The notes beneath the pieces were generated by a model that worked only from the letters and a program-made list of their open reading frames with translations, had not been told where the DNA came from and ran no database searches. From NCBI GenBank assembly GCA_036010905.1, contig DASCMH010000016.1:1-64000 (forward strand): a DNA stretch of 64,000 nucleotides, in the 5' to 3' direction. Position numbers and translations under genes: made by a program. Shown here one piece after another: positions 25,147-34,923 of the stretch. Numbering within the stretch: position 1 is the first letter of the stretch; each line of letters opens with the position of its first letter. This DNA is from SMWD01 sp002729875 (GTDB taxonomy: Bacteria; Pseudomonadota; Gammaproteobacteria; Steroidobacterales; GCA-2729495).

Positions 25147-26322
25147 TTATTCAACGCGCGGCCGCGTCAGGATCGGCCAGTACACCCAGACAAAAATCAC
25201 AAAGGCCAGGATCCAGCCGCCGGCAGCAAACTCGACCGTGCGCATATATTGCAGCCCGGTGAGCGGACCGAGCAAGCGGATGCCAATGGCGAGGGTCAAT
25301 ATAATGTAGGCCATGACGGTCAGGCGGGCGGCATGTAATGGACGCCCGGTATGGCCGAGCGCAACCCGGGTCATCATGGCGAGAATCATGCTGCCAATCC
25401 CGCCCATTGTTAAGGCATGCAGCGCCACCGAAGCCGGATAGACCGAGCCGAACACGGACCAGGCGATCAGCAAATAACCTATCGGTATCCACAAATACGC
25501 AACGTGCAACACCAGCAGCAAAGGTTCGGACAGGGTCGCCAGACCGGACCAGCGACTCAAGCGAAACCCATGAATAACGCCTGTCGCAACAGCCAGCGCC
25601 CCGCTCCACAGGCTTAGCGGGGCAAATGTCACCGCAAGGCCGGTCGCCACGGTTAACCCCAGCGTTGCCGCTTCAACGGCAACGGTACTGCGCGGGGCCT
25701 GTCGACCCTCCGGCAGTAGCCCCTGCCCTCTAAGCCAGTTCGCCGTAAAGCTGGGCACAATCCGCCCCGCAATCGCCGTTACCAGCACCAGCACGACATG
25801 AATCATCAACATCAGGGCCGTACGATCAAGGCCGGCCAGCAGCCCGCTGGCACCGGCATGGTAGAGCAGGTTTAAAATGGCCATCACAACAACGATGCCG
25901 ACGATGACATAGTTACGCCGGCTACCTGCAACAAGAACCTCCCGGCTGAAGAAAAATACCAGCGACAAGGGAAACAGCATATCGATGCCGGCAACCAGCA
26001 AACCCGGCAACTGGGCCGCAATCATCATCACCCCCCGCCCGGCCAGCCAGGTCAAGACAAGCCAGCCGAGTGGCGCACCGTGCAAACGAATCCGACCGGT
26101 CCACATCGCTACAGCCGTCATGACAAAACCGGCAACGACCGCCATGATAAAACCGAACAGCATCTCGTGGGCATGCCACAGCATTGAATTCGCTTGCAAT
26201 GCAACCGGACCGATGGTGCTCAGTCCCATCGTCCACAACGCCATAACGATAATTGCACTTAATGCCCCAAGCAGGAAAAAGGGTCGGAACGCGTAACTCA
26301 AAAGCTCGGATATAATCTGCAT
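25147..26322 (-). CDS. nnrS: NnrS family membrane protein
   Basis: 391 aa with about 12 membrane helices. NnrS features: FRPFFLLGA near the start, MLWHAHEMLFGF, and ALTMGGIGSMILAMMTRVALGHTGRPL. NnrS is a haem- and copper-containing protein that protects cells from nitric-oxide-derived metabolic stress. It is the first gene of a leftward row that continues through fmdB and probably the rhomboid. It is divergent from the radical SAM gene. Confidence 0.93.
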   Translation of the reverse strand: MQIISELLSYAFRPFFLLGALSAIIVMALWTMGLSTIGPVALQANSMLWHAHEMLFGFIMAVVAGFVMTAVAMWTGRIRLHGAPLGWLVLTWLAGRGVMMIAAQLPGLLVAGIDMLFPLSLVFFFSREVLVAGSRRNYVIVGIVVVMAILNLLYHAGASGLLAGLDRTALMLMIHVVLVLVTAIAGRIVPSFTANWLRGQGLLPEGRQAPRSTVAVEAATLGLTVATGLAVTFAPLSLWSGALAVATGVIHGFRLSRWSGLATLSEPLLLVLHVAYLWIPIGYLLIAWSVFGSVYPASVALHALTMGGIGSMILAMMTRVALGHTGRPLHAARLTVMAYIILTLAIGIRLLGPLTGLQYMRTVEFAAGGWILAFVIFVWVYWPILTRPRVE

Positions 26323-26394
26323 AATTGTGGATTTTCTAATATTGAGAATGATTTTACCCGACGACCACGGGTCATGGGGTCACTATAATACGAT

Positions 26395-27276
26395 ATGCGC
26401 TACATAGAACCACTGTATCGTCCGCCATCCGAGGCTCGCTCACTAATCCTGCAAATAACCAATGGCTGTTCCTGGAATCGCTGCACCTTCTGTGACATGT
26501 ATACCCAACCGCAGAAGAAATTCCGCCCGCTGCCACAGGATGAGATTGATGCCGCGCTCGCAGAAGTCGCAGCCTCAGGTGTTGCGGTCCGACGTATTTT
26601 TTTGGCCGACGGCGATGCCATGACCCTGTCCATGCGCCGTCTGAAACTGATTCTGACCAGTATCAACCAACACTTGCCGGGTATTCAACGCATTGCGTCC
26701 TACTGCCTGCCACGCAACATCAGCAAAAAAACCATCGACGAACTTGCCGAACTCAGAGACCTCGGACTCAGCCTGTTCTATGTCGGTTGTGAAAGTGGCG
26801 ATGATCTCGTGCTGGACCGGGTGCACAAAGGCGAAACCTACGCGACCTCATTGTCCGCGCTGCAAAAAATCAAGGCTGCCGGCGCCAAAAGCTCTGTCAT
26901 GATTCTCAATGGCATGGGCGGCACGCGCTACAGCGAACAACATGCCCTGAATTCGGCACGCCTGATGAATGCGGCACAACCTGAATACCTGTCCACCCTG
27001 GTGGTCAGCTTCCCACTCGGCTCGGAACGCTACGCAGCAGGCTTCAACGGTGAATTTGAGCCACTGGATCAGGACGGCCTGTTTCACGAAATGTATCAAC
27101 TACTCGATGCACTGGATTTACAGCAAACCATATTCCGCAGTGATCACGCATCGAATTACCTGATTCTCAAGGGCACACTGGGCAAAGACAAGGAAAAACT
27201 GCTGGACGAGGTCCGTGCGGCGATCGAGAACCCCGACGATGCGAACCTGCGGGCCGAGTGGCAGCGCGGACTGTAA
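26395..27276 (+). CDS. Radical SAM protein
   Basis: 293 aa. The [4Fe-4S] motif is C25-x4-C30-x2-C33 (CSWNRCTFC), one residue longer in the first interval than canonical Cx3Cx2C but recurrent in a group of uncharacterised radical SAM proteins. Later motifs: FLADGDAM, SYCLPRNI, FYVGCESGDD, and MILNGMGG. No SPASM or B12 domain is present. A TATAAT at 26384-26389 lies only 5 nt before the ATG. The substrate is unknown. Confidence 0.85.
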   Translation: MRYIEPLYRPPSEARSLILQITNGCSWNRCTFCDMYTQPQKKFRPLPQDEIDAALAEVAASGVAVRRIFLADGDAMTLSMRRLKLILTSINQHLPGIQRIASYCLPRNISKKTIDELAELRDLGLSLFYVGCESGDDLVLDRVHKGETYATSLSALQKIKAAGAKSSVMILNGMGGTRYSEQHALNSARLMNAAQPEYLSTLVVSFPLGSERYAAGFNGEFEPLDQDGLFHEMYQLLDALDLQQTIFRSDHASNYLILKGTLGKDKEKLLDEVRAAIENPDDANLRAEWQRGL

Positions 27277-27310
27277 TCCCAGCTTACGCGGATCGCGGCC
27301 AGAACCGCTC

Positions 27311-27898
27311 CTAGTTGCCCGGTGCCTTGTAATGTGTTGCAACAAAGCCTTTTAGCTGTGCCATACGATCTCGCCAGGCCGCAACATTCAGCGCATCTGA
27401 ATAATCATATTGCCGGCCGAATTTGGTCAACGTATAGGCCGCAATCGCAAAATCTGCAACGCTTAGCTCACCGCAAACATATTCCTTATCCTGCAACTGG
27501 ATATCCAGCACTTTGAACAACGGCTTGAGCAATGTTTCCGGATCTGCATTTTCTTCCATTTTCAGCTTACCCATGGCCGCCATCAGGTGACAACTTTGCC
27601 AATGCAGCCATCGATCGACGTCGGCGCGACCCTGCGGATCGGTCGGCAAAGTATTTGTTTCAGGAAACATGGTCGCCAGGTAAGTCAGGATTGCATTCGA
27701 CTCCCACAGGTGCAGATCACCGTCAACGAGTAGCGGCACTTTGCCCATCGGGTTCATGGCCAGAAACTCGTTGCTCTGATTCTCTTTCTCGCGAAAATTG
27801 ACCTGGTGAATCTCAACATCCAGATCGAAATGCTTGATAAATGCCTCAACCTTGCGGTTGTTCGGTGTAATAAAGAATGAATACAGTAGCATGTTCAA
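27311..27898 (-). CDS. Glutathione S-transferase
   Basis: 195 aa. The N-terminal thioredoxin-like domain (MLLYSFFITPNNRKVEAFIKHF, NPMGKVPLLVDGD, LWESNAILTYLA) carries the cis-Pro and the ES glutathione-binding pair. A helical C-terminal domain follows (ELSVADFAIAAYT). It conjugates glutathione to electrophiles or performs related reductions. It is convergent with the radical SAM gene. Confidence 0.9.
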   Translation of the reverse strand: MNMLLYSFFITPNNRKVEAFIKHFDLDVEIHQVNFREKENQSNEFLAMNPMGKVPLLVDGDLHLWESNAILTYLATMFPETNTLPTDPQGRADVDRWLHWQSCHLMAAMGKLKMEENADPETLLKPLFKVLDIQLQDKEYVCGELSVADFAIAAYTLTKFGRQYDYSDALNVAAWRDRMAQLKGFVATHYKAPGN

Positions 27899-28068
27899 CT
27901 CTCCCGGAACCCGTAAATTGTTCTGCTAAGTAAGACTCAATCCGGCCTACAGGTCAAGACCACCCAATGTGCCGCCAAAAGTGGCCATAAGCACCGAACA
28001 AGATGGCGGGATGCGGCGACACTGGTAAGCTTGCAGACTCATCAAAACGCCAATCAGGAAACAAGTAT

Positions 28069-28905
28069 ATGAGCAGGACAATCGGCGCACTGTTAATAAC
28101 CGCAACTCTGGCCACTGGAATCATGTCCGCCACCGCCGCAGAAACTCCGGCAGTCAAACTGGATCCGGCTCAGCGCAGCGACGTCACCGGAACAGTATTA
28201 ATCACGGGCTCAAACCGCGGCATCGGACTCGAACTGGCTCGCAACTATGCCGAACGCGGCTGGACGGTTATCGCCACGGCACGCAGGCCGGCCAGTGCCG
28301 ATGCGCTTAACGAAATCGCATCACACCATCCGCGCGTCACCGTGGAGCGTCTGGATTTGCTCGATCATGCCGGAATTGACGCACTGGCAGAAAAATATCG
28401 GCACATACCGATTGATGTGCTGTTGAACAACGCAGCAATACTCGGTGAACCGAACGATCAACTTTTCGGCAGCCTGGACTATGACCTGATGAATCGTGTA
28501 TTTGCCGTTAATGTCATCGGATCGATGAAAGTGGCGGAAGCCTTCGCGGGAAGTGTCGAACAGAGCAAGCTGAAAAAAATTGTCGCCATCACGAGTACCC
28601 AGGGGTCGATCTCAAGTGTCCGCATGCCGGGACTCGTATTCTACAAACTGAGCAAGGCAGCATTGAATATGAGCATGCGCTCAAACTCAAAATCCCTGAA
28701 GAAACGTGGCGTAACGGTCGCCCTGGTATCGCCTGGGGCTGTTGATACGGACATGATGAATCTGGCTCTGGATCGTGCCGGCGTCAAGTTCAAGTTGCTA
28801 ACCCCACAACAAAGTGCGGAGGCGGTCATCAACATCATCGACCAGTACGGACCCGATCTCACCGGCACGTTCATGTCGCACACCGGGAGCGTAATTCCCT
28901 GGTAA
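28069..28905 (+). CDS. Short-chain dehydrogenase with an N-terminal signal peptide
   Basis: 278 aa from the ATG at 28069. The first 25 residues (MSRTIGALLITATLATGIMSATAAE) form a signal peptide with an A-x-A site. A classical SDR follows: cofactor motif TGSNRGIG (46-53), NNAA, catalytic Ser in ITSTQG and YKLSK (Tyr/Lys), then PGAVDTDM. SDRs are normally cytosolic, so export of a NAD(P)-dependent enzyme is odd; it may be a membrane-anchored form, or the cofactor may be bound before Tat or other export. It ends 4 bp before a perfect palindrome. Confidence 0.88.
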   Translation: MSRTIGALLITATLATGIMSATAAETPAVKLDPAQRSDVTGTVLITGSNRGIGLELARNYAERGWTVIATARRPASADALNEIASHHPRVTVERLDLLDHAGIDALAEKYRHIPIDVLLNNAAILGEPNDQLFGSLDYDLMNRVFAVNVIGSMKVAEAFAGSVEQSKLKKIVAITSTQGSISSVRMPGLVFYKLSKAALNMSMRSNSKSLKKRGVTVALVSPGAVDTDMMNLALDRAGVKFKLLTPQQSAEAVINIIDQYGPDLTGTFMSHTGSVIPW

Positions 28906-28909
28906 GAAA

Positions 28910-28935
28910 GGGGCAGAATCTTAAGATTCTGCCCC
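28910..28935. repeat. 26-bp perfect palindrome after the SDR gene
   Basis: GGGGCAGAATCTT is followed directly by its exact reverse complement, with no loop. No T-run follows. It lies 4 bp past a stop codon and 54 bp before a convergent gene end, where it could act as a bidirectional transcript-end hairpin. Similar sequences are dispersed in many proteobacterial genomes. Confidence 0.75.
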
Positions 28936-28988
28936 CCGATCAAACTGAAATCAGAGCCACAAACTCTAACTTCTTTATCCGCCCCGGC

Positions 28989-30266
28989 TCAGAATGCTGC
29001 GGTTAGCATTAACCATGCCTTGGTCGTATCAATTGTAGAAGACGCGCTATCAGCATCGTATATTGCAAGCTTGCCGAGTACCGAGTATGTCTTGCTGATT
29101 GGCCACTTGACCACAAAGTCATATTCCTGACCAAAGTCGATGCCACCCACATCTGATGAGAAATCATGCAGTATCAGGGCCATCGAGCCTTTCGACAGCT
29201 TGGTGGACAAAGCGATATAGGTGTCCTCCAGACCAGAGCCTGGCGTGCCAAGGAACTTGTCGGCCCAACCGTTGAACTTGTGCAGTATCGCGAGTGGTGT
29301 CTGGAATGCCACACCGGCAGATTCATCGACCTCAAGTACCTCATAACCGGCTTTGAGGGTGAACGTGCTCCATTTCAAACCCAGCTCTGCCAACAGGTAA
29401 TCAGCACTATAGTCGGTCGGATTGTCTTTATAGTCATCCTGGGTTGCATACTCAGCCGCATAAATAACGGTTACCTCATCACTGACTTTAGGTGCACCAC
29501 TGAACCGGATGCCGTAGGTACTGTTGGACTTGCCGGCAGCATTATCAAAGTCCATCCAGTAACCGTAAGCAGCCACGGTCAATGCTTTGCTCACCTTGTA
29601 CGAAGCGTCAATCAGGTGAGACTGGCTGTCCCATGAATCTGTCGCAGCACCGGCAGCCTCATCCGGACCAAAAAGCCGTCGGACCTGGCTGACATAGCTA
29701 TAACTGCCTTGGAATGGCCCGCCAGCGTATTTAACGGTTGCCGCATCAAAAGTCTGTTCATTCTGACGCCAACCGACGTTTCCAACAAAGCGGCCATTGC
29801 CGAGAACAATGCGCTGCCGGCCCACAATGATTTGCGTATCCTTTATTCCGGAGTACGTCAAAGCAGCGATGTTCAGATCCGTACCTTCCGGATCAACCAC
29901 CTTCTGGTACTGCGTCTTGCCATTACGCGTATCGTTATAGTTATCGGCAACAATCGTATGCACATCATCCATATTGATGGTGATATCAAAGTCATTCCAT
30001 TTTGCCGTCTTGTAGACCAGTCGTGTACGCAAAGTCGAGGCATTCGCATCTTTCATGCCATTGTCGCTTGCGTCAACAAATTCATAGCGATAGCGCAGAT
30101 TCACATTGAACTTACCGTTCTTAAACGTATCTGCAATATCCTCACCAAAACCCGCTGCAAATGATACCGGCGTCCAGACCAGGATACAGAAAGCCATAAC
30201 AGCTGCCCTGGTGAATGCCGCCAATCTGCCACTACCCGTCTCGCAATTTTCTGTATTTGTTAACAT
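28989..30266 (-). CDS. Outer membrane porin of the alginate-export type
   Basis: 425 aa. A signal peptide ends near residue 38 (VWTPVSFAAG). The rest is made of alternating beta strands: NVNLRYRYEFVDAS near the start, TLRTRLVYKTAKWNDFDITIN, and IIVGRQRIVLGNGRFVGNVGWRQNEQTFDA, the RQR-containing core of the alginate-export porin family. It ends in a terminal aromatic (LTAAF). It probably forms a beta barrel for anionic or sugar-like solutes. There is no alginate operon nearby. Confidence 0.85.
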   Translation of the reverse strand: MLTNTENCETGSGRLAAFTRAAVMAFCILVWTPVSFAAGFGEDIADTFKNGKFNVNLRYRYEFVDASDNGMKDANASTLRTRLVYKTAKWNDFDITINMDDVHTIVADNYNDTRNGKTQYQKVVDPEGTDLNIAALTYSGIKDTQIIVGRQRIVLGNGRFVGNVGWRQNEQTFDAATVKYAGGPFQGSYSYVSQVRRLFGPDEAAGAATDSWDSQSHLIDASYKVSKALTVAAYGYWMDFDNAAGKSNSTYGIRFSGAPKVSDEVTVIYAAEYATQDDYKDNPTDYSADYLLAELGLKWSTFTLKAGYEVLEVDESAGVAFQTPLAILHKFNGWADKFLGTPGSGLEDTYIALSTKLSKGSMALILHDFSSDVGGIDFGQEYDFVVKWPISKTYSVLGKLAIYDADSASSTIDTTKAWLMLTAAF

Positions 30267-30413
30267 TTATACAGTTACCTTCCTTAGTATTTACTGCGGC
30301 AAACGAAACCAACTACCGGATCCAAATTGGAGCAAATGGCTCCTGCCCCACGCTATAAACTCACTTTGAACCTGAGTCAGGCATAAATAAAAATTCTCTT
30401 CAACGGTTATCAA

Positions 30414-31421
30414 CTAACCGCCTGTTGATGACATAAACCGAATAACCTGTTCTGGTTTTTCACCAAACTCATGTCTTGCAGGCTTCAGCTTCAACGCTTT
30501 AACGAGGGTCTTTTGTAATTCGATGTCGTCGATGCCCTCACGCAACAGCGGTCGCAACGGTACGCTATGCATCTGACCAAGACACAGGTGCAGCGTGCCG
30601 TCAACAGACAACCTCACGCGGTTGCAGGTATCGCAGAAATGCCGGGAAATCGGGGTAATAAAGCCTACATTCGTATTACTGCCATCAAGGCGAAAGTAAC
30701 GTGCAGGACCGCCGCCCGGCATGACACTCGGCACGAGATCAAACTTTGTTTCGAGTTGCGCCTTAACATCGCTTAACGGCATGTAATGTTGAGCTGCAGC
30801 CCGGCCGCCGATGCTACCCATTGGCATGGTCTCGATAAATCTCAGACTAAAGCCCCGCTCAATACAAAACTCGGCCATATCGATGACTTCATCATCATTC
30901 AGGCCCTTAAGTGCGAGCATGTTGATTTTGATCGGAGCAAACCCAATCTGCCTGGCAACCATCAGACCATCGATTACACGATCAAAATCGTCGTTGCCGG
31001 TAATCTCCAGGAATTTGTGCCGACACAATGTATCGAGACTGACATTCAACCGCTCGATGCCCGCAGCATGCAAAGCTTCGGCCTGGCTCGCCAACAATAC
31101 GGCGTTGGTGCTAAGTGAAAGATCCTCAAGACCAGGCAATGCTGATAACTGTGTTGCCAGGTCCGGAATATGTTTGCGTACCAGCGGTTCACCACCGGTG
31201 ATACGCACCCGCCGGACACCCAGTTCCGTAAAGGCACGAATAATTCGCTCAATTTCAGCAAATGTAAGGTATTTCTCACGCCGCTCAAAATTCTGACCGC
31301 CTTCCGGCATACAGTACGTACAACGCAAATTACATTTATCCGTTACCGACAACCGAACATAATCAATAGTCCGACCCAGTGGATCGATAAGGCGCTGTTC
31401 AAATGATTTCTGCATACTCAT
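30414..31421 (-). CDS. moaA: GTP 3',8-cyclase (molybdenum cofactor step 1)
   Basis: 335 aa, full length. The N-terminal radical SAM cluster is C30-x3-C34-x2-C37 (CNLRCTYC). The C-terminal second cluster motif is CDTCNRVRLSVDGTLHLCL. The protein ends in the conserved Gly-Gly tail. It converts GTP to 3',8-cyclo-GTP. It stands alone with no moaC next to it. It is relevant to nitrate-type molybdoenzymes given nirB at the window end. Confidence 0.96.
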   Translation of the reverse strand: MSMQKSFEQRLIDPLGRTIDYVRLSVTDKCNLRCTYCMPEGGQNFERREKYLTFAEIERIIRAFTELGVRRVRITGGEPLVRKHIPDLATQLSALPGLEDLSLSTNAVLLASQAEALHAAGIERLNVSLDTLCRHKFLEITGNDDFDRVIDGLMVARQIGFAPIKINMLALKGLNDDEVIDMAEFCIERGFSLRFIETMPMGSIGGRAAAQHYMPLSDVKAQLETKFDLVPSVMPGGGPARYFRLDGSNTNVGFITPISRHFCDTCNRVRLSVDGTLHLCLGQMHSVPLRPLLREGIDDIELQKTLVKALKLKPARHEFGEKPEQVIRFMSSTGG

Positions 31422-32010
31422 AATTGTGTGCAGTTATGAATCCGATAATACCGCTGAAGATTTATCGCGCACATATACCGATGTTTTATGAACCTAAACC
31501 TACAGAACGATACTGGCTTCGATATCGCATACGAACATCCATAAAATGCTCTAGTAACGGTGTGTTAATTGGACTGAAAGGTAGCCCCGATACCTGAGAA
31601 TCGGAATACGTAATATCCGTGAGTGGTTTACGGATTACAGTTACTGCCACCATGGACAGGTTGATTTTCGCAGCAGGCAAAGGTAAGAAAGCGCCGGCGT
31701 CCTCACGGGCATGATTGAAGCGATCTCACCCGTGACGACGCCAACTGGCCTGACCACAATGGCTTTGATGGCAGGATATCTCGGCTATCTGGCCCTGCGT
31801 CAATTCCTCAGCACCCTGTGCTAAGGGAAATACACCGAATCGACGATAACGAAATGGCCTGATTCAGAGATTTCAAGCAAAAAATTAACAAATCTATAAC
31901 AATGTAACATCCATCAAATGACCGACACGGCTGAAATCTCAAGCCCCGCAAAATATTGACAGCGGTCAGGAATCCCGCCATTTATCGCAAAGAAATTTTG
32001 CCGCCGGGAA
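31422..32010. other. 589-bp gap with a possible small ORF at 31711-31824
   Basis: Most of the stretch shows no gene. At 31711-31824 a 37-codon frame encodes MIEAISPVTTPTGLTTMALM and a following hydrophobic stretch (AGYLGYLALRQFL). It could be a one-helix membrane protein or a fragment, and no clear ribosome-binding site precedes it. A 64-codon minus-strand frame at 31486-31680 has no motif. No riboswitch-like structure was identified upstream of moaA. Confidence 0.35.
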
Positions 32011-33150
32011 TTATGCGGTGCCGTCACTCGCTTTGCCGGCTATTCTTGGCACTTCGGGCAACACCCATCCCTTGGATTGCCGACGGGCCGGACTCGGAAT
32101 CGCATAAGCAACCCTGTCCTGATCCGCGCATACTTTATTGACATCGATACGCCAACCCTTGTTTTCCCATTCCTGACAAAACTCTCGATAACGCGCAATC
32201 GCCTTGTCAGCCGGCACGAGGAACTCGTTCTTTGAGTTAATCGGTGTCAACGGCGGATTCATCGGTTCCAGAACGTAGCGGTCTTGTTCGGCAATAAACA
32301 AACCACGATCTTCAAAGGTTTTGTCATACTTCGAATCCTGCATAAAGTTGCGCCCGAAAAGCACAAAAATACGATCCAGCTTCGAATGAACCGGAGTATG
32401 GAAGGCAAAACCATGGAACCAGGCCTTATCTGAAATATGAATATAAGTCCAGGTAACATTCGGACCATGGCTGCCGGATCCGGCATAGGTCACACCATCT
32501 CCTTCACGACCCGACTCTTCGCGCATATCACGCTGAACCAACGGCGGTGATTTCATCGGATTCATGAACCCCGTGCCCCAGTCGGTATCCTCAAGGGTAA
32601 TGTCTTCGACCTCGTAATCCTCCCTGGCCCCGAGGAATCCATGTGTCGGATGGGTAAACTCGTTGTGCGCGGGATCTATCGTGTTCTCGACGGATCGCTT
32701 GTAATCAATTTTCCAATCCATGGATATGGGAATAAAGCGCCAGTCCGGATCATCGTACTCCGGTGCCGGCTGAATCGGCGGACGTTCGGATTCCGGCAGA
32801 TCACCGAGAAAAACAAATATCAATCCATACCGTTCATCTACCGGGTAAGCATCGATCCGGGTACGATTCGGAATCTTGGCATCCGCGCCCAGCGACGGCA
32901 GACGCACACAGGATCCGTCACCTTTAAAAGTCCAGCCGTGATACGGGCATTCCACACAGTCGCCGCGAATGCGACCGTCGGCTAACGCACCACTACGATG
33001 CGAGCAGGTATTGCTGACACATCGAGCCTCACCCTTGGTGTCTCGCCACAATGCGAATTGCTGACCCAGCATGGTTACCTTGAGTGGCTGCTGTGCCCCG
33101 TATGTGAGATCCGAGGCCTGACAGGCTACGTACCAGAAATTTATATACAT
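32011..33150 (-). CDS. Rieske non-haem iron oxygenase, large subunit type (copy 1)
   Basis: 379 aa from ATG 33150, matching the MYINFWY start of its paralogue at 54747; an upstream ATG at 33171 adds 7 residues. The Rieske centre is CSH...CPYHGW (CxH-x16-CxxH). The mononuclear iron site is in DPAHNEFTHPTHG (D-x2-H-x4-H). It hydroxylates or O-demethylates organic substrates with O2 and electrons from a reductase not present nearby. It lies downstream of a luciferase-like monooxygenase in the same direction. The closest relative in the window is 53596-54747. Confidence 0.92.
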   Translation of the reverse strand: MYINFWYVACQASDLTYGAQQPLKVTMLGQQFALWRDTKGEARCVSNTCSHRSGALADGRIRGDCVECPYHGWTFKGDGSCVRLPSLGADAKIPNRTRIDAYPVDERYGLIFVFLGDLPESERPPIQPAPEYDDPDWRFIPISMDWKIDYKRSVENTIDPAHNEFTHPTHGFLGAREDYEVEDITLEDTDWGTGFMNPMKSPPLVQRDMREESGREGDGVTYAGSGSHGPNVTWTYIHISDKAWFHGFAFHTPVHSKLDRIFVLFGRNFMQDSKYDKTFEDRGLFIAEQDRYVLEPMNPPLTPINSKNEFLVPADKAIARYREFCQEWENKGWRIDVNKVCADQDRVAYAIPSPARRQSKGWVLPEVPRIAGKASDGTA

Positions 33151-33328
33151 GGAAGTTATCCCCCTTGCCATCCTGATTATCTTTTTATGACCCTGACATC
33201 ACTCCGATGACCTGGATCAATTTTTCTTTCACCCAGACTACAATTACGCGCAGAGCACCCAAGCGATAATACGTACATATACGTAGACCAATGTCCGCAG
33301 ACCCGTTACCAGTTCTAAACGACAACCC

Positions 33329-34360
33329 TTAGGCAAACGCGGGTACAACTCGTTCACCGATCATACGCAGACCATCCATCGGATCATCGAATAACCGGAT
33401 TGCCAGATCCGTGACACCGGCAGCAGCAAACTGTCGGTAACGTTCGATCTCGGCATCAATATCATCCCCTGTACCGGCAGATGACAGTTCGGCAATCAGA
33501 TGGTTAACGATTGACTCAGGGACTCCATCGATCTGGCCGGAACGCGTGAAGAAGGCTTTCATGAAATCCATCCAGTGCTCGATGACCAGCTTTTCCTCAT
33601 CCGGCTCAAGAAAGGGTGACAGGGAAAAAGGCGGCAATAGCGAGCCACGCCAGATAAGTTCACGGCGGGCTTCGTACATCGACACATCACGATCTTTCTT
33701 GATATGCCAGGCCCAGAAGTTGCCGATACGAAAATTATCTGCAGACAATTCACGTTGCTCGAGACCAACCTGAATGTTATCCATGGCCTGATTGATCATC
33801 GGCATCGCCACATCACTCATTTGCAACCCATCGGCCACCCGTGCGCCCATACGCAGCATCTGCGGCTCAGTTGAACAGGTAAACACTTGTGCCGAAGGTG
33901 ATTTCACCCACGCCATCCGATACGGACGAACTACCTCAAAAATCTCACCGGCATATGCCTCGTTCTGCTGACCGGATGCAGCACCCCTGATGATCTCGAC
34001 AGCTTCACGCACACCACGCACGATGCGCAATTTCTTTGCATTGATATCATCCTTTATCCACCTCAGGACCGAACCACCACCACCAAGTGCCAGCCGGGCC
34101 CGCCCCTGGCTCATCTCGTTCAGAGTCAACAAGGCATTGGCCAGTTTCAACGGATGGCTCTCATACGGGCTAACGGCCAACGGGCCAAGCAGAATTTTCC
34201 TGGTGGCCCGTGCGGCCGGCACGAGGCTCAGGAATGCATCCCAGTGTTGATGATAATTTGATGACCATATCGCCCGAATACCGTAATTTTCGGCAGCAAC
34301 TGCCAACTCTGCAAATTGGTCCGGACTGATATCCGGTTCAAGAATAATTTCAATATCCAT
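33329..34360 (-). CDS. Luciferase-like (LLM) flavin-dependent monooxygenase (copy 1)
   Basis: 343 aa. TIM-barrel LLM features: IRAIWSSNYHQHWDAF, KILLGPLAVSPYESHPLKLANALLTLNE, LALGGGGS, and a late FQ-type loop replaced by DDIDAEIERYRQFAAAGVTDLAIRLFDDP. It uses reduced FMN or F420. It is clearly paralogous to 52502-53518 along its full length. It is transcribed toward the Rieske gene 178 bp downstream. Confidence 0.88.
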   Translation of the reverse strand: MDIEIILEPDISPDQFAELAVAAENYGIRAIWSSNYHQHWDAFLSLVPAARATRKILLGPLAVSPYESHPLKLANALLTLNEMSQGRARLALGGGGSVLRWIKDDINAKKLRIVRGVREAVEIIRGAASGQQNEAYAGEIFEVVRPYRMAWVKSPSAQVFTCSTEPQMLRMGARVADGLQMSDVAMPMINQAMDNIQVGLEQRELSADNFRIGNFWAWHIKKDRDVSMYEARRELIWRGSLLPPFSLSPFLEPDEEKLVIEHWMDFMKAFFTRSGQIDGVPESIVNHLIAELSSAGTGDDIDAEIERYRQFAAAGVTDLAIRLFDDPMDGLRMIGERVVPAFA

Positions 34361-34525
34361 TACCTGTTACCCTCTTATTCGGAGCTTCATATTGATTGCG
34401 CCCCTGCTTAACCGTGACTACAGCCCGGTATTTATTTGTGTTGCCAGGCTCCCCGAACAGTGTTCTTATGCTGTCTGGTTTACACTATTGTTGTGAGCTA
34501 TTACAGAAATACGGAGCATATAACC

Positions 34526-34894
34526 ATGCAGACCTATATCGTATCAATAATTGTTAAAACCGGGCATGAGGATGATGTAGTCCGCTTTTATCAGGATCTT
34601 GAACCACAATTGCGTGAAGCACCCGGTTTTCACGGACGGCAAATATTCAAGGCCAACACCGGCACGATGGCAGCAGCGGTAAAAAAACTGTACACAGCTG
34701 AAGAACTGGCCAAACACGCCGAACCGGAACATGGGGATGCTGGAGTACAGATCATCATGCTTGAACAATGGGACAGCGTCGAAGAACGTATGCTATTTTC
34801 CAAAAATGTTGCCGGCGGACGCCAAAGAGAAATCATTCCGCACCTGCTGCCAAATCACAGCCATGAGTTCTATACAGACTGCTCTGTAACCTAA
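34526..34894 (+). CDS. ABM-type dimeric alpha/beta-barrel protein
   Basis: 122 aa from ATG 34526; longer starts lie in promoter-like DNA. The beginning MQTYIVSIIVKTGHEDDVVRFY and LREAPGFHGRQIFK fit the antibiotic-biosynthesis-monooxygenase/stress-responsive alpha-beta barrel fold, and VQIIMLEQWDSVEERMLF fits its last strand and helix. These proteins are small oxygenases or dimeric binding proteins. It is divergent from the LLM gene and 29 bp before the methyltransferase. Confidence 0.7.
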   Translation: MQTYIVSIIVKTGHEDDVVRFYQDLEPQLREAPGFHGRQIFKANTGTMAAAVKKLYTAEELAKHAEPEHGDAGVQIIMLEQWDSVEERMLFSKNVAGGRQREIIPHLLPNHSHEFYTDCSVT

Positions 34895-34923
34895 ACCGGC
34901 CCTATGGGGCTTTAGGTGAGAAA

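Noticed and set aside
31486..31680. 64-codon minus-strand frame upstream of moaA
   Set aside because: No motif, no start signal, and no match to molybdenum-cofactor genes.
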